DNA from: Splendidivirga corallicola
Lineage (GTDB): Bacteria > Bacteroidota > Bacteroidia > Cytophagales > Cyclobacteriaceae
Assembly: GCA_030442035.1 (NCBI GenBank)
Contig: JAUJEA010000001.1
Location: 186,001-250,000, forward strand
DNA length: 64,000 nucleotides
Direction of reading: 5' to 3'
A program made the translations under genes and the position numbers. The notes under the pieces are model-generated. The model had not been told where the DNA came from. It was given only the letters and a program-made list of their open reading frames with translations, and ran no database searches. Shown here one piece after another: positions 44,146 through 50,216 of this stretch; positions within the stretch are counted from its first letter, which is position 1, and every line of letters starts with the position of its first letter.

Positions 44146-44586
44146 TCAAACCTGTGTTGTCACATATTTTAAAATCTCGAGTGCTTGAGCATTGGTGGAG
44201 GCAATGGCCAGAGCTTGGGCATCTACTTCTTTCAGGGCATGGGTGAATTCCTCGGGATGGATCACGATGAGGGACTTGTTAAGTGCCACCGCTTGTCCGG
44301 CATCAAAGGCCGCATTCCATTGCCGGTATTTTTCTCCAAATTTTACGATCACCAAGTCGGCCTGTTCAATGCCGTGTTTGATCCTGATGGCATTGATCTT
44401 AGCAGCTTTATGGTCTTTCCAGAAATTATTTTCTTCAGCTCCCAGCACTTCGATGCCTACGTTGTCACTGGCCTCATGTGTTGTAACCGGTGTTAAAAAC
44501 GCCACAGGTAAATCAAGGGATTGTGCTCCCTCCATAATTTCCTCTCGCCAATTAGAATGAATTTCTCCTGATAGATATACTTTCAT
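44146..44586 (-). CDS. YtoQ-like nucleoside 2-deoxyribosyltransferase-family protein
   Basis: A 146-residue soluble protein with the YtoQ opening MKVYLSGEIHSNWREEI, then FLTPVTTHEASDNVG, FWKDHKAAKINAIRIKHGIEQADLVIVKFGEKYRQWNAAFDAGQAVALNKSL-type core (Asp and Glu residues placed as in nucleoside deoxyribosyltransferases). The enzymatic role is unproven. It is bracketed by two direct copies of a MITE-like element, so it may have been moved as a unit. Confidence 0.82.
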   Translation of the reverse strand: MKVYLSGEIHSNWREEIMEGAQSLDLPVAFLTPVTTHEASDNVGIEVLGAEENNFWKDHKAAKINAIRIKHGIEQADLVIVKFGEKYRQWNAAFDAGQAVALNKSLIVIHPEEFTHALKEVDAQALAIASTNAQALEILKYVTTQV

Positions 44587-44620
44587 AATTTATTTTTGAA
44601 TTGTTGGTGTTGGATATGTT

Positions 44621-44748
44621 TTCCACCCCCTACCCCCGCCAGCGGGGGACATAAAACGTCCAATGATGTGATAGGGTAAAATTTAATCCAATTCTCTCAG
44701 CGAGAACATATTTATGTCCTCCCTTGGGGGAGGCTTAGGAGAGGGAAA
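44621..44748. repeat. MITE-like element, copy 2
   Basis: About 128 bp in the same orientation as the copy at 43964: CCACCCCCTACCCCCGCC, the CCCCCGC-CA-GCGGGGG hairpin, GGTAAAATTTAATCCAATTC in the middle, CCTCCC-TTGG-GGGAGG and a GCTTAGGAGAGGG end. Interior identity is lower than at the ends, so the two are not a very recent duplication. Confidence 0.75.
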
Positions 44749-44920
44749 CCATCTAAAGATCAATCTTGAGACTTACCTATCACAATTTATGGTGCAACAC
44801 ATCCTGATCAAATATACAATTTAACGGGAATTGTAGCTTCGGTTGCTGGTTGAATTTTTAAGTAAAAATCAGTCAAATGGACAAGCTTCAAAACTATCTA
44901 AATAATAAAGCCAGAAATGA

Positions 44921-46402
44921 TTACTTTTTCTTCTTTTTAAAGTCCAGGTCAACCAGCTGAAAACCAAATCTCACTTCTATAGGCTTTTCATAGAAACGCT
45001 TTCCTTCCATGGGTAGCAAATTATACAGGAATAAGATGTTGGCTTTGATCTTTGGAATGAAGGTCATCCATTTGCCCACACCGATGTTGAGCTCACCTTT
45101 CCAATTCCTTTTGGGATCTTCCGAGACAGGATCCACTAATTCCTCTCCGCTATAGGTGTATTCTGAATAGGCAAAAAAACTATGGGTTACTTGATAATCA
45201 ATAAAACCTTTGTAGCCATAAGCATTGCGTGGTGCGTTGATCACTTTGGCATTGTCCTTTCCAAAAGACCATTGCAAGGTGCTTCCCAGTCCTGCAGAGA
45301 ATTTCTTATTAAAACGATAGCCCAATACAGGCGAGAAATCAATGGCAAAAGGTTTATGACTTAGTAACTGAAAATTTGTGCCCACGATAAAACGTTCCTT
45401 AAAAGGTTTTCCCTTTAAGGAGCTTCGTTTCACAGCTGTACTCAAATCATTGGAATTCTGAACTGAGGAATATTTCTTTTTAAGTTTAGCCAACTTTTTC
45501 TGAGCTTCTTTCACAGCACCACCGTGTTTGGTGAGTAATTCCATGGCTTTTTCCTTAGCCTTTTGTTTGGCCAGGTCCTTTGCACGCTGTTGATCAGCCA
45601 ATTGTTCCATTTCCTTTTGATACTTTAAGGGAGTGGTCTGCATTTCTTTGGCCAGCGCTTGTTGCTGTTGTAATTCCCTGAACTCCCCTCGATCCATGAC
45701 TTTCTGTTCAAGTGCCTTAGTTCCCTTCTCCAGTTTATCCAGATCACCTTTTTTCAAGTGATCCAATTCCTTTTTGTACCCTGCCACCTCCTCATTCAGT
45801 GACTGTGCTTTGTTGCCGTACTCCTTCATTTCCTGAAAAGCTTTGTTCTGATTCAACTGCTCTTTCGGAAGTTTTTCCAGGCCATCAAGTTCATTGGTAT
45901 AGGTCTCCGCTTTTTCCAGCTCTTCGGTTTTTTTCAATTGATCTAATGATCCTGTCTTTCCTTTTAAGTTTTCAGCTCCATTGGCAATATCCAAATTTGG
46001 TATATTTTTCTGCATACCATTTTGAAGCTTTTCACCTTGCTCCTTCAACCCCTGATTGTCACTCTTTTGAAGCAATTTATTGGGTAGCCCTTCTATTTTT
46101 TCAACCTTAGTCCTCACACTATCATTCAACCGCTCCTGTTTCAACCTAATCCTCTCTTGCATGGCAGTATACAGACTGTCACTCTGCTGCTTCAGCTTTT
46201 TGTCCCAACTCTTCACCCATCGCATGCTATCCTTTTTGTAGAACTTCTTATAAAGCGCCAGCTTCTCCTTTCCTGACTTAGCTTTTTCAATTTTGGCTTT
46301 ATGCTTTTCAGAAAGCTCTATTTTGAACTCCTGGGCATTAACTGAAATAGCCAGGCTGAAAAGTATTGTAAGTGTTATGAGTATGTTTAGAAGTTTTTTC
46401 AC
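44921..46402 (-). CDS. exported coiled-coil protein with a barrel-like C-terminus
   Basis: A 493-residue protein with a signal peptide (LLNILITLTILFSLAISVNAQ). GTG at 46402 is the start that keeps the signal intact. Residues about 25-330 are charged heptad-rich helices (KHKAKIEKAKSGKEKLALYKKF, LEKLPKEQLNQNKAFQEM, LADQQRAKDLAKQKAKEKAM). The last 160 residues are beta-rich (VGTNFQLLSHKPFAIDFSPVLGYRF, HSFFAYSEYTYSGEE) and end in FGFQLVDLDFKKKKK, like an outer-membrane barrel. Such a periplasm-spanning coil joined to a barrel is structural in other systems; here the role is unknown. It lies downstream of the orphan immunity array on the same strand. Confidence 0.65.
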   Translation of the reverse strand: MKKLLNILITLTILFSLAISVNAQEFKIELSEKHKAKIEKAKSGKEKLALYKKFYKKDSMRWVKSWDKKLKQQSDSLYTAMQERIRLKQERLNDSVRTKVEKIEGLPNKLLQKSDNQGLKEQGEKLQNGMQKNIPNLDIANGAENLKGKTGSLDQLKKTEELEKAETYTNELDGLEKLPKEQLNQNKAFQEMKEYGNKAQSLNEEVAGYKKELDHLKKGDLDKLEKGTKALEQKVMDRGEFRELQQQQALAKEMQTTPLKYQKEMEQLADQQRAKDLAKQKAKEKAMELLTKHGGAVKEAQKKLAKLKKKYSSVQNSNDLSTAVKRSSLKGKPFKERFIVGTNFQLLSHKPFAIDFSPVLGYRFNKKFSAGLGSTLQWSFGKDNAKVINAPRNAYGYKGFIDYQVTHSFFAYSEYTYSGEELVDPVSEDPKRNWKGELNIGVGKWMTFIPKIKANILFLYNLLPMEGKRFYEKPIEVRFGFQLVDLDFKKKKK

Positions 46403-46462
46403 TGGTTTGTTTTTAGATCATCTCATTTCTTATTTTCATCTCCATCTTTACTTTGTTAACAC

Positions 46463-46487
46463 TGTACGAGACATGTTGTCCTGTACA
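46463..46487. repeat. imperfect palindrome of the GACATGTTGTC family
   Basis: TGTACGAGACA and TTGTCCTGTACA face each other around a short loop. The core GACATGTTGTC is shared with the perfect palindrome at 47209, so both belong to one small hairpin family marking ends of cassettes. Confidence 0.5.
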
Positions 46488-46499
46488 TTCAGAGGTTAG

Positions 46500-46555
46500 G
46501 AATCACCAAGAATATTTGTCTGCAATTGTTTCAAAAATTTTTGACCCTTCTTCTT
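46500..46555 (-). pseudogene. possible 3' remnant of a displaced toxin tip
   Basis: Reading on from partial repeat E, two minus-strand frames are open: one ends in KIFETIADKYSW then TGA, the other in KQLQTNILGDS then TAA. No immunity gene follows before the palindrome at 46463. It matches the position of the other remnants but is too short to prove. Confidence 0.25.
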
Positions 46556-46601
46556 TTCCAATTGCTCAGAGTCCCCTTGCGGGTGACTCTGAGTGTGGTT
46601 A
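46556..46601. repeat. partial 171-bp repeat, copy E
   Basis: The right-hand 46 bp of the repeat: TTCCAATTGCTCAGAGTCCC through GACTCTGAG to TGGTTA, with one difference (GTGTGG for GGGTGG). The left-hand 125 bp are missing. Confidence 0.8.
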
Positions 46602-46609
46602 CACTTCGA

Positions 46610-46648
46610 GCCCTATAGTTCGAGACTATAAGTCCCGAACTATAGGGC
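46610..46648. repeat. perfect 13-bp inverted repeat
   Basis: GCCCTATAGTTCG (46610-46622) and CGAACTATAGGGC (46636-46648) are exact complements around 13 bases. It lies just past the stop of the 139-residue gene and so could terminate the array transcript; a degenerate relative lies at 48048-48085. Confidence 0.7.
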
Positions 46649-46657
46649 ACGTAAATC

Positions 46658-47059
46658 CTATTCCTTACAATCGTAATCTAATCTTGTTAATGATTCCGTT
46701 GAATCACTAACCACCCTTACTATCAATTCCCCCTGTTTTTTCTTGATATAATCTCCAACTTTGAGTTTGTCATAAAGATCGCTTCTATCGATCGCCAATT
46801 CAGTAATCTTTATAGGTCTATTTTCAGTGTTTTTAAGCACCAAAGTTCTAATATTGTGGTTTTTCCTATCTTCATATTTCTCCAGAATAATACCATCCCA
46901 GTATTCACTAGCAGCCTTTTCCTGATGTTGACATCTCTTATTCTTCTTCAATTTATCAAGGTTTATGAGATTTTTCAGGATATCGGCTTCCTTTAAACCA
47001 AAAAATATTACGGGCATTAATACCATTAAAATTAGTATTCGGATGTTTTTTCTCTTCAT
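46658..47059 (-). CDS. orphan immunity protein candidate, membrane-anchored
   Basis: A 133-residue protein from ATG at 47059 (MKRKNIRILILMVLMPVIFF), i.e. an N-terminal signal anchor, then a charged domain (YWDGIILEKYEDRKNHNIRTL, KVGDYIKKKQGELIVRVVSD). A TTG six codons upstream is possible. I recognise no family. Its size, anchor and place in the row downstream of the RHS gene suggest immunity against a toxin acting in the periplasm or membrane; this is inference. A short relic of the 171-bp repeat (GGTGACTCTGAG at 47082-47093) precedes it. Confidence 0.5.
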   Translation of the reverse strand: MKRKNIRILILMVLMPVIFFGLKEADILKNLINLDKLKKNKRCQHQEKAASEYWDGIILEKYEDRKNHNIRTLVLKNTENRPIKITELAIDRSDLYDKLKVGDYIKKKQGELIVRVVSDSTESLTRLDYDCKE

Positions 47060-47208
47060 TAATTTTTGCCTTGTCAACTCTTAGGTGACTCTGAGTATGT
47101 TTAGTCTATCATTGTCATATACTACATTTGTTAATCCCATTCTTCTGAACTGGTTTAAATCACTCTTGAGCAAATTCAAAAACAAAATCACCGTTCTTAA
47201 ACAAAAAC

Positions 47209-47237
47209 ACTGTTCGGGACATGTTGTCCCGAACAGT
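47209..47237. repeat. perfect 13-bp palindrome after a small gene
   Basis: ACTGTTCGGGACA (47209-47221) and TGTCCCGAACAGT (47225-47237) pair perfectly around TGT. It lies 17 bases past the stop of the 79-residue gene; probable terminator or processing hairpin, family shared with 46463. Confidence 0.7.
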
Positions 47238-47254
47238 TGGGTTGAGACAAAGTC

Positions 47255-47494
47255 TTACTTAACATGCAATCCTATAGAACGACAATAATTTTGTAAGTCT
47301 ATAGCATCATCACCAATTAAAGTTTTAATTTTTTTTTCTTTACATATTATCAAAAGTTCATGGGTCACTGACATTAGTAATTCAGTAGATGTGAATGCAT
47401 TTTCCTTTAAGGAATTTATTCTTTCCGCAAATTTCTCCTCTTCATTGTCTTCTAATTTTTTTACAACTTCATTTATCTTAGCTAAATAGTCCAT
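47255..47494 (-). CDS. orphan immunity protein candidate, cytosolic
   Basis: A 79-residue acidic helical protein without signal peptide (MDYLAKINEVVKKLEDNEEE, ending CRSIGLHVK). No family recognised. It follows a short open frame whose stop is 4 bases before its ATG, the same layout as the other units. If it is an immunity protein, its toxin acted in the cytoplasm. Confidence 0.5.
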   Translation of the reverse strand: MDYLAKINEVVKKLEDNEEEKFAERINSLKENAFTSTELLMSVTHELLIICKEKKIKTLIGDDAIDLQNYCRSIGLHVK

Positions 47495-47498
47495 ACAA

Positions 47499-47555
47499 TT
47501 ATTGATTGATAATATTGAAATTTTCCAATTTTACACCATTTGGTGGAGTAACGTT
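47499..47555 (-). pseudogene. 3' remnant of a displaced toxin tip
   Basis: From the edge of repeat A an 18-codon open frame (NVTPPNGVKLENFNIINQ) runs to TAA, 4 bases before the ATG at 47494. It has no start of its own. The reading as a toxin end comes from the layout repeated in the array; alone it would not be significant. Confidence 0.4.
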
Positions 47556-47723
47556 CTCCCTCAGGGTCACTCTTTGAGGACCCTGAGGCCCTCCAATGGT
47601 TCAATCTTACAATCTCCTTGTTCATTTCCTAACTACAGCCTTGTGAAATACCATGGCACTGCAAGCTTGTGCCTTACTTCCAATTGCTCAGAGTCCCCTT
47701 ACGGGTGACTCTGAGGGTGGTTA
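47553..47723. repeat. 171-bp cassette repeat, copy A
   Basis: Begins GTTCTCCCTCAGGGTCACTC and ends GACTCTGAGGGTGGTTA. Hairpin 1 is CTCAGGGTC/GACCCTGAG; hairpin 2 is CTCAGAGTC/GACTCTGAG with an inner CCC/GGG. It is the most divergent of the four full copies in the middle (TTGTTCATTTCC, AAGCTTGTGCC). Confidence 0.95.
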
Positions 47724-47806
47724 ATACAATCTCCATTTCTTGTCAATAAAAAATGCCCACCATGATCATAACAGCTAAAATCAATATCTCCTATTAAATG
47801 TTCCAT
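47699..47806 (-). pseudogene. truncated orphan immunity gene running into repeat A
   Basis: ATG at 47806 with AGGAG-type sequence upstream opens a 35-codon frame (MEHLIGDIDFSCYDHGGHFL). The last residues are read from repeat A itself and the frame stops inside it. The 3' part of the gene appears to have been replaced by the repeat. Confidence 0.45.
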
Positions 47807-47838
47807 TAATAAAAATCTCCTGATCTCCTGTGAATATT
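47806..47838 (-). pseudogene. 3' remnant of a displaced toxin tip
   Basis: Ten open codons (NIHRRSGDFY) from the edge of repeat B to a TAA that overlaps the next ATG as TAATG. Too short to identify; called by position. Confidence 0.35.
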
Positions 47839-47839
47839 G

Positions 47840-48010
47840 GTTCTCCCTCAGGGTCACTCTTTGAGGACCCTGAGGCCCTCCAATGGTTCAATCTTACAAT
47901 CTCCTTATTCATTAACTAACTACAGCCTTGTGAAATACCATAGCACTGCAAGCCTGCACCTTACTTCCAATTGCTCAGAGTCCCCTTGCTGGTGACTCTG
48001 AGAATGGTTA
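47840..48010. repeat. 171-bp cassette repeat, copy B
   Basis: Same length and both hairpins as copy A. Differences include TTATTCATTAAC, AGCCTGCACC, GCTGG in the second loop and GAATGG near the end. Confidence 0.95.
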
Positions 48011-48090
48011 AGTGCTCTAAGACGGATAGTATGTCCTTACTTCTACACTTCGAGCCCATGAGTTCGAATAAGTCTTGAACAGTAGGAAAG

Positions 48091-48660
48091 TTACTTTATC
48101 ACTTCTTCAACGGCCATATCACTAGTATCAATTTCCAAGTATTTAACTGTGTCCTGCATGCTCAACAAAGTGGGTAAATGATTCCCACGAACTTTCAATA
48201 ACGAATCTCTATTTTCTTCAAAAAATAACATTTGCTCATAAGAATAATTTCCTTTAATGTAATTGAAGTAATATTTACCAACTAAAAATTCTTTCATAGT
48301 GGAATCGTTTTTTGAAAACCTCAACGAATAAAGTGTATCCTTCGAATTCATTAAGGTTTCGTGAACAAAATTACCTTCTTCATATTTCTTAAGACACCTA
48401 CTAATCTTGTATTCATTTTTGCTCTTATTGTAAAAAATACTCAAAAATTGAACAGTATCTTGTTTGCCTCCAATGAATTCATAATACTTTTGGTCTTCAT
48501 TATCTTCAACCAATACCAATTCCAATTTTTCAAAATTAATTTTTACAAAATTTTTTTTTATTAAATGTGTATCATCATCCCTAAGATTTACGTGAGAAAT
48601 GAAGTAAATCGTAATGGAGATTAATAAGAGACATATTAAGAATAACCAATTTTTTTTCAT
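48091..48660 (-). CDS. orphan immunity protein candidate, membrane-anchored
   Basis: A 189-residue protein with one N-terminal membrane helix (WLFLICLLLISITIYFI) and a charged, probably periplasmic domain (FVKINFEKLELVLVEDNEDQ, KYYFNYIKGNYSYEQMLFF). No family recognised. Its ATG overlaps the stop of the preceding open frame as TAATG, so it was once translated together with an upstream gene end. It is followed by a degenerate hairpin (48048-48085) and repeat B. Confidence 0.55.
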   Translation of the reverse strand: MKKNWLFLICLLLISITIYFISHVNLRDDDTHLIKKNFVKINFEKLELVLVEDNEDQKYYEFIGGKQDTVQFLSIFYNKSKNEYKISRCLKKYEEGNFVHETLMNSKDTLYSLRFSKNDSTMKEFLVGKYYFNYIKGNYSYEQMLFFEENRDSLLKVRGNHLPTLLSMQDTVKYLEIDTSDMAVEEVIK

Positions 48661-48755
48661 TATTTGAAAATTTGTTTCCTAAAATAAGAGAACCTTTCTT
48701 CTGACGTAAACGAAACTCTCAGAATAGTCCTACTTCCATTTTTAAGTAGTACTGG
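48660..48755 (-). pseudogene. 3' remnant of a displaced toxin tip
   Basis: Thirty-one open codons starting at the edge of repeat C (PVLLKNGSRTILRVSFTSEE, ending FSYFRKQIFK) to a TAA overlapping the next ATG. The composition looks like a real basic protein end. This is the longest and best-supported remnant. Confidence 0.5.
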
Positions 48756-48925
48756 TTCTCCCTCAGGGTCACTCTATGAGGACCCTGAGGTCCTCCAATG
48801 GTTCAATCTTACAATCTCCTTATTCATTCACTAACTACAGCTTTGTGAAATACCATAGCACTGCAAGCCTGCACCTTACTTCCAATTGCTCAGAGTCCCC
48901 TTACGGGTGACTCTGAGGGTGGTTA
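48755..48925. repeat. 171-bp cassette repeat, copy C
   Basis: GTTCTCCCTCAGGGTCACTC to GGGTGGTTA, both hairpins intact. It ends 6 bases after the stop codon of the 123-residue gene. The base before it on the left is shared with copy D (CTG before GTTC), so homology may extend a little there. Confidence 0.95.
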
Positions 48926-48931
48926 GATGAC

Positions 48932-49303
48932 TTATAGGATAAAGAACACTGAACTATTGATTTTGATAGCTATATCGCACAGCCTCTTTAATTCTAAAAC
49001 AACTTTTTTTTCCAAAGGATCAAATTCATTATCATTCTCAAAGGCCATAAGTATTTTTTTTAATTCATTAACCTTCTGACTTTCGATTCTCTCTTCTTCA
49101 TAGTCGTCAATTATTGCACCTAATTGAGTATTTATTAATTCAAATAGTCCCTTTTCCCACAAACTTTCAAATACTTCTTCGTTGGGCAATTCAAAATAAT
49201 CAACCTTTGTACTATTCCTAACATTGTTCTCCAAAATCGATTGTTCAGCTTCTTCATTCAGAGGAACTACAAATCCTCTCCTATATATTTCTGAATTTTG
49301 CAT
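48932..49303 (-). CDS. orphan immunity protein candidate, cytosolic
   Basis: A 123-residue acidic protein without signal peptide (MQNSEIYRRGFVVPLNEEAE, then LFELINTQLGAIIDDYEEER). Acidic, helical, small: usual traits of immunity proteins to nucleases or other cytosolic toxins. No family recognised. Preceded by a 27-codon frame that stops 2 bases before its ATG, and followed at once by repeat C. Confidence 0.55.
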   Translation of the reverse strand: MQNSEIYRRGFVVPLNEEAEQSILENNVRNSTKVDYFELPNEEVFESLWEKGLFELINTQLGAIIDDYEEERIESQKVNELKKILMAFENDNEFDPLEKKVVLELKRLCDIAIKINSSVFFIL

Positions 49304-49305
49304 AA

Positions 49306-49389
49306 TTACTTAATCAAAAAATGTGTTGCCTGATTTAAATCTCCTCCATTTAAAGGAATATTCTTGATTTTTCCCCCTTTCACAAATCT
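49306..49389 (-). pseudogene. 3' remnant of a displaced toxin tip
   Basis: Twenty-seven open codons from the edge of repeat D (RFVKGGKIKNIPLNGGDLNQ, ending ATHFLIK) to TAA, 2 bases before the ATG at 49303. No start codon of its own. The ending resembles the C-terminal tips of RHS toxins by eye only. Confidence 0.5.
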
Positions 49390-49390
49390 G

Positions 49391-49561
49391 GTTCTCCCTC
49401 AGGGTCACTCCATGAGGACCCTGAGGTCCTCCAATGGTTCAATCTTACAATCTCCTTATTCATTAACTAACTACAGCCTTGTGAAATACCATAGCACTAC
49501 AAGCCTGCACCTTACTTCCAATTGCTCAGAGTCCCCTTGCGGGTGACTCTGAGGGTGGTTA
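49391..49561. repeat. 171-bp cassette repeat, copy D
   Basis: First repeat after the intact RHS toxin/immunity pair. Identical in length to A-C and nearly identical in sequence, with CCATGAGG in the first loop and ACAAGCC in the middle. Confidence 0.95.
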
Positions 49562-49589
49562 AGTCCCGAACATTGGGTGATTAGAAAAC

Positions 49590-50216
49590 TTACCAATATT
49601 CTAGTTTGTAAGAATCCACAAATTTATCCCATCTATCCGTAGCATATATTTTGAACTTTTCAGGGAAATCACTAAAAATAATATCAACATCTCGAGAATA
49701 ACGATCTGCATCTTCCTTATTCTGGGGTAAAATACCTCTAATAGCCAGTTTCTCTCCTTTTGTATGTAGCATTAACTTTAAAATAATTGGATCTAATCCG
49801 TCGGGAACAATTCCATATATGAAGCTTGTTTCTAAAGCACCATCTCCATCTATGTCATTCAATTTTATACTATTATTAAAATATTGAACTTTTGTATATG
49901 GATTTAATGAAAAATCCTTGATTCTCCATATCAATTTGTAGCTATCCCTAACTTTTAGATACATACTTGCATATATTGTAGATTTCCAACTTGGTGTAAA
50001 AAAATCTCCAACCTCTCTTTTAGATATTATTAAATAATGTAATCCATCTTCATCATACCATTTTATAGATTCAATAGGAACTCCCGAATAATTAAGCTCA
50101 TTGGGGATACTATCAATTTCAATCCTAGAAAATTGATTTTCCTGAGCTAAAATTTCCGAATTGAATTGAAAGCATAAAAATGAGAGATATATAGCTATAT
50201 TACTTATCTTTTTCAT
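49590..50216 (-). CDS. exported immunity protein candidate for the RHS-CHAP toxin (M949_RS01915-like)
   Basis: A 208-residue protein with a signal peptide (ISNIAIYLSFLCFQFNSEILAQ). The mature part has SIKWYDEDGLHYLIISKRE, IKLNDIDGDGALETSFIYGI, DPIILKLMLHTKGEKLAIRG, which resembles the Bacteroidota family labelled M949_RS01915 (named after a surface-polysaccharide gene). The start follows the RHS stop with no base between (TAAATG), so translation is coupled. An exported partner makes sense if the toxin domain cuts peptidoglycan. The immunity role is inference from order and location. Confidence 0.65.
   Translation of the reverse strand: MKKISNIAIYLSFLCFQFNSEILAQENQFSRIEIDSIPNELNYSGVPIESIKWYDEDGLHYLIISKREVGDFFTPSWKSTIYASMYLKVRDSYKLIWRIKDFSLNPYTKVQYFNNSIKLNDIDGDGALETSFIYGIVPDGLDPIILKLMLHTKGEKLAIRGILPQNKEDADRYSRDVDIIFSDFPEKFKIYATDRWDKFVDSYKLEYW

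Noticed and set aside
47502-47708. Plus-strand ORF reading through repeat A (and a similar one at 49364-49546)
   Set aside because: Both are the translated repeat sequence plus flanking bases; they lack a consistent start and oppose the direction of all genes in the array.
46556-49561. CRISPR array or integron attC array from the regularly spaced repeats
   Set aside because: Repeats are 171 bp, spacers are whole genes of differing length, and there are no cas genes, integrase or typical attC core sites. Similarity to a cassette array is only in layout.
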